Shown: piece by piece, positions 6,058-11,126 of the stretch
Numbering within the stretch: position 1 is the stretch's first letter
How the letters are laid out: each line of letters starts with the position of its first letter
DNA from: JBDIAR01 sp039812545
Lineage (GTDB): Bacteria; Actinomycetota; Actinomycetes; Actinomycetales; Dermatophilaceae
Direction of reading: 5' to 3'
DNA: 11,126 bases
NCBI GenBank assembly: GCA_039812545.1
Contig: JBDIAR010000116.1
Location: 1-11,126, forward strand
The notes under the pieces: model-generated
Database searches by the model: none
Told to the model about the DNA's origin: nothing
Seen by the model: only the letters and a program-made list of their open reading frames with translations
Program-made: the position numbers and the translations under genes

Positions 6058-6990
6058 TCAGAAACCCCGGATCCCGGCCAGCCAGCCGCGCGCCGCCACG
6101 AAGTCGGCATCCGTCGTCCCCGGGGCCACCGAGGCCTCGACGCCGTCGGCACGCGGATACGAGCCCAGGAATCGCACCCCGGCGCATACCCGGTGCAGGC
6201 CCATCAGCGTCTCGGCGACCCGATCGTCGTCGACGTGCCCCTCGAAGTCGATCGAGAAGCAGTACTGGCCCATCGCCTCCCCCGTCGGGCGCGACTCCAG
6301 CCGGGTCAGGTTGACCCCGCGGGTGGCGAACTGTTCCAGCATCGCCATCAGGCCGCCCGGGTGGTCGTCGCGCTGGAAGAGCACGACGGTGGTCTTGTCC
6401 CGTCCCGTGCGCGCCGGGATGCGGCCCGGGCGCGCCACGAGGGCGAACCGGGTGACGGCGTTCGGGTTGTCGGCCACGCCCCGCTCGAGCACGGTCAGCC
6501 CGTGTTGGTCCGCGGCCGCCGGCGCGCACACCGCGCCCTGGAAGGGTGCGCCGCCCCCACTGTGGGCCAGTTCCCGGGCCGCTTCGGCCGTCGACATCGT
6601 CGGCAGGTATGCCGCGTTCGGCAGGTGTTGCTCCATCCAGTGCCGCACCTGCGCCCAGGCATGGGAGTGGGTGCCGATGGCGACCAGGTCTTCGCGCCGG
6701 GTGCCCGCCCGGACCGCCAGCACGAAGGTGATCGGCACGAGTACCTCGGCGACGACCACGAGCGGATCGCCGCCGGACAGCGCGTCCAAGGTGGCGGTCA
6801 CCCCGCCCTCGACGGAGTTCTCGATCGGCACCATCGCCCCGTCCGCGTCACCGGCCCGCACCGCGGCCAGCGCCGCGTCGACGGTCGCGAGCGGGACCAT
6901 CGCCGGTTCCTCCGCCGCGGTCTGCGACCACTGCCGCAGGGCCATCTCGGTGAACGTACCGGCCGGACCAAGGTAGGCGTAGCGCGGCAT
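6058..6990 (-). CDS. pheA: Prephenate dehydratase with C-terminal ACT domain
   Basis: A 310-aa enzyme that converts prephenate to phenylpyruvate, water and CO2 in phenylalanine biosynthesis. The catalytic domain starts with YLGPAGTFTE (5-14), and VPIENSVEGGV follows at 54-64. The active-site TRF triad is at 180-182 within NAVTRF. The C-terminal ACT domain (about 200-280) shows the DHPGGLMAMLEQF helix and the LESRPTG motif at 231-237, which bind phenylalanine for feedback control in this family. No chorismate mutase domain is fused, the usual actinobacterial form. ATG 6990 is preceded by a purine-rich site (GGAGGAGAGG). It is transcribed divergently from the GDT1 gene across 121 bp and lies 39 bp upstream of the 154-aa gene on the same strand. 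Read-through is possible but interrupted by the inverted repeat. Confidence 0.97.
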   Translation of the reverse strand: MPRYAYLGPAGTFTEMALRQWSQTAAEEPAMVPLATVDAALAAVRAGDADGAMVPIENSVEGGVTATLDALSGGDPLVVVAEVLVPITFVLAVRAGTRREDLVAIGTHSHAWAQVRHWMEQHLPNAAYLPTMSTAEAARELAHSGGGAPFQGAVCAPAAADQHGLTVLERGVADNPNAVTRFALVARPGRIPARTGRDKTTVVLFQRDDHPGGLMAMLEQFATRGVNLTRLESRPTGEAMGQYCFSIDFEGHVDDDRVAETLMGLHRVCAGVRFLGSYPRADGVEASVAPGTTDADFVAARGWLAGIRGF

Positions 6991-7111
6991 ACCGCCCCCT
7001 CTCCTCCGGTTCGCCCCCCGATCCTCGGGCGGCGGGTGTCGCCTTGCATCGTATGCGCGTATGCCGGGGGGTGCGCCGGGCGTCCGGGCCGACCACTAGG
7101 CTCGACACGCC
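6991..7111. promoter_or_regulatory. Divergent pheA / GDT1 intergenic region
   Basis: This 121-bp region should carry promoters in both directions. On the minus strand TACGAT (7053-7048) is a possible pheA -10 with an approximately 50-nt leader; no good -35 is evident. On the plus strand TAGGCT (7097-7102) lies 9 nt before the GDT1 ATG. Two GTATGC words sit 8 bp apart (7051, 7059), one overlapping the proposed pheA -10. A 5-bp hairpin, CCCGA-TCC-TCGGG, is at 7017-7029. I see no structure resembling the yybP-ykoY manganese riboswitch that precedes some transporters of this type. Confidence 0.45.
7097..7102 (+). promoter_or_regulatory. Candidate -10 for the GDT1 gene
   Basis: TAGGCT fits TANNNT and ends 9 nt before ATG 7112; no Shine-Dalgarno sequence lies between. 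This matches the leaderless pattern of other genes in the window. The -35 is not recognisable. Confidence 0.45.
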
Positions 7112-7738
7112 ATGACCTCCGCCCTCGCCATCAGCGCCATCGCGTTCTCGTTGATCTTCCCGGTCGAACTGCCGGACAAGACGTTCGTGGCGACCCTGGT
7201 CCTGTCGACCCGGATGCGGCCACTGCACGTGTGGTTCGGGGTGAGCGCGGCCTTCCTCGTGCAGACCGTCATCGCGTGCACGCTCGGCGGATTGCTGACC
7301 AAGCTGCCCGGCACCGCGATCGGCCTGGCGAGCGCCGCGATGTTCCTCGTGGGCGCGTTCGTGTTGTGGCGCGGGGCCGCCGGCGCGATGGCCGAAGAGG
7401 AAGAGGCCGAGGAGGAGTTCGACGCCAAGGCGCAGGAGGCGGCGCGCGGCGGCACGAGTGCCTGGCGGGAGATCAGCGCGAGTTTCGGGGTCCTCATGCT
7501 CGCCGAGTTCGGCGATCTGTCTCAGATCCTGACGGCGAACCTGGTTCTCAAATACGGCAATCCGGTGGCGGTGGGGATCGGCGCGTGGCTCGCGCTGGTC
7601 ACCGTGTCGGCGCTGGGCGCGGCGCTGGGTCGGCAACTGTTGCGCCGCATCCCGCTGGCGAGGATCCGCCGGCTCGGCGCGAGCGTCTGCCTGGTGCTGG
7701 CGGCGTGGACGGTGTGGGAGTTGCTCAGCGCAGGGTGA
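7112..7738 (+). CDS. GDT1/TMEM165 (UPF0016) family cation transporter
   Basis: A 208-aa integral membrane protein with about six transmembrane helices (roughly 4-18, 38-60, 70-88, 122-145, 152-172, 185-206) in two repeats of three. The repeats are separated by a cytosolic loop with an acidic run, EEEEAEEEFD (95-104). The family exports Mn2+ or exchanges Ca2+ for H+, using one ExGD[KR][TS] motif per repeat. Here the first is ELPDKT (19-24) with Pro for Gly, and the second is EFGDLS (132-137) with Leu for the basic residue, so both depart from consensus while keeping the acidic residues. Mn2+ or Ca2+ export is therefore likely from the family but not certain. There is no ribosome-binding site; TAGGCT 9 nt upstream suggests a leaderless mRNA. 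The 3' end overlaps the convergent DUF5926 gene by 14 nt. Confidence 0.88.
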   Translation: MTSALAISAIAFSLIFPVELPDKTFVATLVLSTRMRPLHVWFGVSAAFLVQTVIACTLGGLLTKLPGTAIGLASAAMFLVGAFVLWRGAAGAMAEEEEAEEEFDAKAQEAARGGTSAWREISASFGVLMLAEFGDLSQILTANLVLKYGNPVAVGIGAWLALVTVSALGAALGRQLLRRIPLARIRRLGASVCLVLAAWTVWELLSAG

Positions 7739-8609
7739 CCTGCCGGTTGAGCAGACCGGCCCGCGCCCGGCGTTCGTCGGCGGACAGCTCACCGGGGGTG
7801 CGCAGTGCGGTATCCAGGGCCTTCGCCATCGCCGCGACCGAATCGGCGTGCTCTTCGGGTGCGCGCTGGGGGTCCAGTTCCCAGACCGGGACGAGCAGGC
7901 CACAGGCCCGGAACGCGCCGAGCAGTCGCGAGTCGTGGTCCAGCCGGCTGCGGCCCGCGGCGTGCAGTCGGGCCAGCGCCCGGGTCGCGTCGTCCTCGTC
8001 GTGCGGCAGGATCCAGCGCAGATAACGCCGTTCGGCGATCTGGCACCAATAGACCGACGGCGCGCCCTCGACCCGCACCGTCGGGGTCGCGGACTCGTTG
8101 GCCCGCTCCAGGGAGGCCCGGCCGTCGTCGTCCAGTTCGGAGCCGGTCACCCAGAAGTCGAAACCCTCGTGAACGGTCACCTCGAACGGGGCGGACAGGT
8201 CGAGCAGTTCCTGCAGCCGCGGGGTCTCGGCGGTCGCCGCACGGGCCTGGCGCACCGGCGCGCCCTCCGGCGCGGCCGAAGCGTCGAGCATGGCCTGGGC
8301 GAGATCGCGGCTCGCATCGCCACTGGTCCCGCCGGACTGCGCTCCGACCATCACCCCGCCGCCGGCCCGGCGCATCCCCGCCCAGGCCATCGGCAGCACA
8401 CTGGCGATGGTCACCTCCTCGGGCGCCCCGTCCGGAACCCGGCCCGTGGCATACCGAACCGTGGCGGTCGCCGCGGGAAGGATCTCACGCAACGCGACCC
8501 ACTCGGTCTCGGCGGGCAGCCCCTCGAAGGGACGCGCCACGAAGGGGACGCTCGGAGAGCTTGCCGTCGACAGGCGACGAGAACGCGGACGACGTGAGGC
8601 CTTACCCAT
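7725..8609 (-). CDS. DUF5926 family protein
   Basis: A 294-aa protein of the DUF5926 family, conserved in actinobacteria and of unknown function; older annotations call some members topoisomerase without support. Family landmarks are the start MGKASRR, the FVARPFEGLPAETEWVALRE block followed by ILPAATATV, and the long conserved C-terminal part. There is no signal peptide or membrane helix, so it is probably cytosolic. ATG 8609 is chosen because it gives the family N terminus; an in-frame start at 8639 would add ten atypical residues. TACGCT (8623-8618) ends 8 nt before this ATG, again a leaderless arrangement. The stop lies 14 nt inside the convergent GDT1 gene. Nothing nearby reveals its job. 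Confidence 0.88.
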   Translation of the reverse strand: MGKASRRPRSRRLSTASSPSVPFVARPFEGLPAETEWVALREILPAATATVRYATGRVPDGAPEEVTIASVLPMAWAGMRRAGGGVMVGAQSGGTSGDASRDLAQAMLDASAAPEGAPVRQARAATAETPRLQELLDLSAPFEVTVHEGFDFWVTGSELDDDGRASLERANESATPTVRVEGAPSVYWCQIAERRYLRWILPHDEDDATRALARLHAAGRSRLDHDSRLLGAFRACGLLVPVWELDPQRAPEEHADSVAAMAKALDTALRTPGELSADERRARAGLLNRQVTLR

Positions 8610-8617
8610 GAGGTCCC

Positions 8618-8623
8618 AGCGTA
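8618..8623 (-). promoter_or_regulatory. Candidate -10 for the DUF5926 gene
   Basis: On the minus strand TACGCT ends 8 nt before ATG 8609 and no ribosome-binding site intervenes, so the transcript probably starts at or near the ATG. It also argues against the upstream in-frame start at 8639, which would precede the promoter. Confidence 0.45.
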
Positions 8624-8661
8624 GTGCGCCCCCCGCCATCCGGGGTCGGCCCGGGGTTCGG

Positions 8662-8677
8662 CGCGGGTCCGCCCGCG
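8662..8677 (-). terminator. GC-rich hairpin downstream of the ATPase gene
   Basis: CGCGGG and CCCGCG pair around a TCCG loop, starting 16 nt past the ATPase stop. There is no U tract, as is common in high-GC actinobacteria, so its terminator role is a guess. Confidence 0.35.
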
Positions 8678-8702
8678 GGTCAGCTGGTGCGGGTCAGCTG
8701 GT
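8675..8702. repeat. 14-bp tandem duplication over the ATPase stop codon
   Basis: GCGGGTCAGCTGGT occurs at 8675-8688 and again at 8689-8702 without mismatch. The stop codon of the ATPase gene (8696-8694) is in the second copy; the same triplet recurs 14 nt further downstream, out of frame. It looks like a recent slippage duplication. Confidence 0.85.
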
Positions 8703-9218
8703 GCGGCGCCGGGACGGGCCGCCGAGGGAGGCCCAGACCGTGCGGCCGCTCTTGTGTTCGGCGACGCCCCACTCGTGCGCCAGGCTGCGCACGATGCGCA
8801 GCCCGCGGCCGGTGGTGGCATACACCGCGGGCGGGGCAGCGCGGGGCACGGTGTCGCTTCCCCCGTCGGAGACCTCGACCTCGACGACCGCGCCCTTGAC
8901 CCTCCAGTGCACCTTGATGGTGCCGTCGGCGAGCGGGCGGGCGTGCCGGACGGCATTGGCGACCAGTTCGCTGGCCACGATCTGCGCCTCGTCGACGAGC
9001 GGGTTGGGCAGGTGCCGCCGTTGCAGGTCCTCGACGATCACCCGCCGGATCGCCGGCGCGGCGGTCGGCGACCAGGCCACCCGCAGGGTGCGCGGTCGCT
9101 CCCCGTCGTCCGGTTCGCCCTGCTCGACCGGCTCGATGGGCTCGTCGGCCCCGATCGGCTCGGAGCCGTCGAGTGCCCGGCCGGCGGTTGCGGTGTTGTC
9201 GAAGTCGTAACCTGCCAC
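8694..9218 (-). CDS. RsbW/SpoIIAB-like HATPase_c regulator (anti-sigma-type serine kinase fold)
   Basis: A 174-aa single-domain GHKL ATPase of the type actinobacteria carry in many copies. Relatives hold alternative sigma factors inactive and phosphorylate anti-anti-sigma proteins, but many orphans have unknown partners. The acidic N terminus (1-42) is poorly conserved. The N-box ELVANAVRHA (84-93) provides the Mg2+-binding Asn. The G1-type box is VSDGGS (116-121) and the G2-type box is TGRGLRIVRSLAHEWGV (136-152). The start is GTG 9218, with AAGGGGG at 9230-9224 five nt upstream. No sigma factor or STAS-domain gene lies nearby, so it is an orphan here. Its 3' end carries a 14-bp duplication. 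Confidence 0.9.
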   Translation of the reverse strand: MAGYDFDNTATAGRALDGSEPIGADEPIEPVEQGEPDDGERPRTLRVAWSPTAAPAIRRVIVEDLQRRHLPNPLVDEAQIVASELVANAVRHARPLADGTIKVHWRVKGAVVEVEVSDGGSDTVPRAAPPAVYATTGRGLRIVRSLAHEWGVAEHKSGRTVWASLGGPSRRRTS

Positions 9219-9237
9219 GTGTGCCCCCTTGGGAAGG

Positions 9238-9274
9238 AGGCTACCCGTCCGGTCCGGGCGAGGTCGAGTCGACC
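9238..9274 (-). promoter_or_regulatory. Candidate promoter and inverted repeat of the ATPase gene
   Basis: On the minus strand TAGCCT (9243-9238) fits a -10, placing the transcription start just before the AAGGGGG ribosome-binding site. At the expected -35 position lies GGTCGA-G-TCGACC (9262-9274), a 6-bp inverted repeat that could bind a regulator. No consensus -35 is seen. Confidence 0.35.
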
Positions 9275-9290
9275 GACCGCTGGGTGAGCT

Positions 9291-9323
9291 GGGGTCGCGG
9301 CGGGGTCGCGGCGGGGTCGCGGG
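9291..9323. repeat. 11-bp tandem repeat, three copies
   Basis: GGGGTCGCGGC occurs at 9291-9301 and 9302-9312, and with a final G instead of C at 9313-9323. It lies between the ATPase promoter region and the PEBP stop codon (ending at 9325), so it is outside the coding sequence and could change length freely. Confidence 0.9.
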
Positions 9324-9324
9324 T

Positions 9325-9852
9325 TCAGCGCTGGTAGGTGCCGGTGAGGGTACCGCGCGCCAACTGGTGGCCGAGCATCATGAAGTGGGCCGCGGCGCAC
9401 GACGCCGACGGGCCGATCCCGAAGTCGTCGGTGTCCACGGCATACACGGCGAAGATGTAGCGGTGCGGGTGATCGCCCGGCGGCGGCGCGGCTCCCCCGA
9501 AGTCGTTGCTGCCGTAGTCGTTGCGCAGCATGTATGCCGAGCCGGGCAGGGCTGCGTCGGCGCTTCCGGCCCCGGCCGGCAGCGATCGGGTGTCCGCGGG
9601 CAGACCGACGAGCACCCAGTGCCAGAATCCCGACGGGGTCGGCGCGTCGGGGTCGAAACAGGTCACGACGAAGGACTTGGTCCCCTCGGGCACGTCGTGC
9701 CAGGACAGCTGGGGGGAGGTGTTCCCGCCGTCGTATGCCTGTGCGGTCGCCAGCGGGGCGCCTTCGACGACGTCCTCGCTGACCAGGGTCATCGAGGGCA
9801 GCTGGGGGAGGTGGTCGTACGGGTTCGGGGCGATCGGTCGCTGCAGGTTCAT
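9325..9852 (-). CDS. YbhB/YbcL-type PEBP (Raf kinase inhibitor-like) protein
   Basis: A 175-aa protein of the phosphatidylethanolamine-binding protein family. Bacterial members are small beta-sandwich proteins with an anion- or ligand-binding pocket; their role is mostly unknown. Family motifs are DPDAP (67-71), GFWHW (75-79), and GDHPHRYIFAVYA (126-138) preceded by FGGAAPPP. The conserved acidic and His residues of the pocket are all present. There is no signal peptide, so it should be cytosolic. TAGCGT (9864-9859) ends 6 nt before ATG 9852, with no ribosome-binding site, fitting a leaderless transcript. It lies 52 bp downstream of the CHAD gene on the same strand. Neighbours give no functional clue. 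Confidence 0.93.
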   Translation of the reverse strand: MNLQRPIAPNPYDHLPQLPSMTLVSEDVVEGAPLATAQAYDGGNTSPQLSWHDVPEGTKSFVVTCFDPDAPTPSGFWHWVLVGLPADTRSLPAGAGSADAALPGSAYMLRNDYGSNDFGGAAPPPGDHPHRYIFAVYAVDTDDFGIGPSASCAAAHFMMLGHQLARGTLTGTYQR

Positions 9853-9858
9853 ACGGTC

Positions 9859-9896
9859 ACGCTAGCCGTCCGACCGGCACCGAAACAGCCCGAAAC
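9859..9896 (-). promoter_or_regulatory. Candidate promoter of the PEBP gene
   Basis: On the minus strand TAGCGT (9864-9859) lies 6 nt before the ATG. Upstream, GTTTCG occurs twice, 10 bp apart (9896-9891 and 9886-9881), i.e. one helical turn, around the -35 position. The repeat may be an activator site or chance; no consensus -35 is present. Confidence 0.4.
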
Positions 9897-9904
9897 CCCT
9901 GCCG

Positions 9905-11126
9905 TTATCCCGGCTGTGCAGCGCCGCCGACACCGGCCTCGGTGGTGGTGGCGGCGGCGGTTCCGGGGCGGGCGAACCAGGCGCGCACATCTGGGGCGGC
10001 GATGGCGGCGAGGGCGGCGGCTCCCCGGACGGCGGCCTGGCGGCCCGAGTCCTCCTCCAGCGCGACGAGGATGTCGTAGCTGGTCGTGGGTTCGCGGTGA
10101 CGCTGGGCGACGGCGCGCACCTCGCGCAGCCGGGCCACCGCGACGACGGTGTCCTGAACCTCGCCGAGGGACTCGGTGACCGCCTCGAAGAGGGCCGCCA
10201 GCGTCGTCGCGTCCTGCCCGTACACGACGGCGACGCTCTCGGCCAGGTAGCGAGCGGCCTTGGCCTTCTTGCGGGTTTCGTGCAGCCAATAGGCGCGATC
10301 CTCGGCGGGCGCGGTATCGGCGAACGCTTTGCGCTTGTCGACCCGACGGGCCGCCTTGCGCAGCAGGCCGGGCAACTGCTCGGTCGCCGGGGCCTGAGCG
10401 CGCGGCGTCAGCGCGGGGGCCACGAGCAGATCGGTCAGCGCCGTGGACAGCGCGGTGTACCGACGGCTCCGCAGGGCGGCGACGACCTTGCGGTGGGCGG
10501 CCGCGTGACCGCGGAAGAGTTCGTGTTCGAGGCGAGCGACGACCGGGCCGACCAGTTGGTCCCGGGGAAGCCGCTTGGCCGCCCCGACGAGCCGGTCCCG
10601 AATGACCTCCGCGTCGCGCGGACCGCCGAGCACCTCACCCCACCAGGACAGCTCGAGCCGGAGCGGTTCGATGGCCTCGGGGTCGAACAGCGGACGCGCG
10701 GTCCGCAGTGCGCTGCGCATCCGGCGCACCGCGACCCGGGACTTGTGAACCGCGTCGGGGGCATCCCGCACGACGTCTCGTTCGCGGCCCTGAAGGACCC
10801 CGACCTGCGCGGCGAGGTAGGTCAGGACGACCTGGCCGGCGCTGGGTTCGGCGGGCGGGGAGGGGATCTCGGCGTGCTCGACCGGCGCGGCCGGGTCGGC
10901 CGGCGCTACCGGATCGGCCGTGGCGAGCGCGGCCTCGACCGCGGCCACCCGGTCGGCCAGGAATCGCCCGATCTTCGAGGCGCTGCCGGACACCGGCACA
11001 CCGGCGGCGGCCAACCGTTGGGTCAGGTCCTCGAGCATGGCCCGATCGGGGCTCGTCCCGTGAACCAGTTCGATCTCCAGTTCCCGCCAGACCTGACGAT
11101 CGGCCACCCCCGGCCCAGCGCCCGGC
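9905..11126 (-). CDS. CYTH-CHAD domain protein, N-terminal part beyond the window
   Basis: The visible part is at least 406 codons and stays open to the right edge. A GTG at 11107 could be read as a start, but the residues after it (RQVWRELEIEL, then an AAG..SASKIGRFL helix) match the C-terminal end of a CYTH domain, so the gene almost certainly begins outside. CYTH domains hydrolyse triphosphates such as inorganic tripolyphosphate. The CHAD domain, counted from that GTG, spans about 90-375 with two helical repeats: HKSRVAVRRMRSALR (121-135) and HETRKKAKAARY (276-287), plus GGPRDAEV (161-168) and LGEVQDT (314-320). CHAD basic residues bind polyphosphate, so a polyphosphate-related role is likely. 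The linker (about 62-90) and the C-terminal tail (379-400) are Ala/Pro- and Ala/Thr/Gly-rich and probably disordered. Confidence 0.9.
   Translation of the reverse strand, partial: PGAGPGVADRQVWRELEIELVHGTSPDRAMLEDLTQRLAAAGVPVSGSASKIGRFLADRVAAVEAALATADPVAPADPAAPVEHAEIPSPPAEPSAGQVVLTYLAAQVGVLQGRERDVVRDAPDAVHKSRVAVRRMRSALRTARPLFDPEAIEPLRLELSWWGEVLGGPRDAEVIRDRLVGAAKRLPRDQLVGPVVARLEHELFRGHAAAHRKVVAALRSRRYTALSTALTDLLVAPALTPRAQAPATEQLPGLLRKAARRVDKRKAFADTAPAEDRAYWLHETRKKAKAARYLAESVAVVYGQDATTLAALFEAVTESLGEVQDTVVAVARLREVRAVAQRHREPTTSYDILVALEEDSGRQAAVRGAAALAAIAAPDVRAWFARPGTAAATTTEAGVGGAAQPG

Larger units (their letters stand above)
124..9739. repeat. Dispersed word GTATGC / GCATAC, 21 copies
   Basis: Plus-strand GTATGC starts at 124, 1039, 2391, 3106, 5169, 5659, 6607, 7051, 7059, 9532 and 9733. 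GCATAC starts at 763, 1471, 2513, 3677, 5053, 6184, 6987, 8449, 8818 and 9440. Eighteen of the 21 extend to GTATGCC/GGCATAC; the exceptions are 763, 6184 and 7051. Five copies lie in about 675 bp of intergenic DNA and the rest are in genes, in at least three reading-frame registers. With independent bases at 70% G+C about three hexamers and one heptamer would be expected. Orientation is balanced (11:10). The largest internal gaps are about 1.4 kb (3683-5051, 7066-8447), and none occurs after 9739. Function unknown. Confidence 0.8.

Noticed and set aside
6991..7111. Possible yybP-ykoY manganese riboswitch before the GDT1-type gene.
   Set aside because: Only short weak stems are visible and the likely -10 is 9 nt before the ATG, leaving no room for a leader riboswitch.
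5392..8025. Long open frame on the plus strand (about 877 codons) across the dehydrogenase start, the 154-aa gene, pheA and the GDT1 gene.
   Set aside because: It covers well-supported genes on the other strand and the GDT1 gene in another frame, and shows no family motif; a compositional shadow.
124..9739. The GTATGC word as a polar Chi- or KOPS-like signal.
   Set aside because: Orientation is 11 to 10 and does not follow one strand, which a polar chromosome signal would be expected to do.
11082..11107. GTG 11107 as the true start of the CHAD gene.
   Set aside because: The residues that follow belong to the end of a CYTH domain and the frame stays open to the window edge, so this Val is probably internal.

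Overview
The window is gene-dense, GC-rich DNA (I estimate about 70% G+C) from the chromosome of an actinomycete. The evidence is the strong G/C third-position codon bias, GTG starts, several apparently leaderless promoters, and typical actinobacterial families: a DUF5926 protein, an RsbW/SpoIIAB-type ATPase, a CHAD protein and a PheA with a C-terminal ACT domain. A member of the Micrococcales is plausible, but the genus cannot be fixed from the sequence. There is no sign of a phage, insertion sequence, CRISPR array, rRNA or tRNA.

Layout. 1-149: no gene, but a repeated palindrome at the left edge. 150-2508 (+): a HAD hydrolase, a membrane-anchored diacylglycerol-kinase-like lipid kinase and a ThpR-type RNA 2',3'-cyclic phosphodiesterase, closely spaced. 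5501-2541 (-): an acyl-CoA dehydrogenase, a citrate-lyase-beta-like CoA-ester lyase and a hot-dog hydratase, coupled by overlapping stops and starts. They look like consecutive steps of an acyl-CoA degradation route, possibly of the methylsuccinyl/mesaconyl/itaconyl-CoA to citramalyl-CoA type. 6018-5554 (-): an unrecognised histidine-containing 154-aa protein, whose promoter spacer is filled by a 20-bp inverted repeat; it could lead the catabolic operon. 6990-6058 (-): pheA. 7112-7738 (+): a GDT1/TMEM165-type cation transporter with divergent motifs. 8609-7725 (-): DUF5926. 9218-8694 (-): the HATPase regulator. 9852-9325 (-): a PEBP/YbhB protein. 11126-9905 (-): a CYTH-CHAD protein cut by the right edge.

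Most of the content is ordinary housekeeping or accessory metabolism. The signal the genes do not explain is a short word, GTATGC/GCATAC (mostly GTATGCC/GGCATAC), found 21 times on both strands, in genes and between them, in several reading frames. Its bases are A/T-containing and should be rare at this composition; a simple estimate predicts about three. The second candidate is the inverted-repeat promoter in front of the unknown histidine-containing protein.
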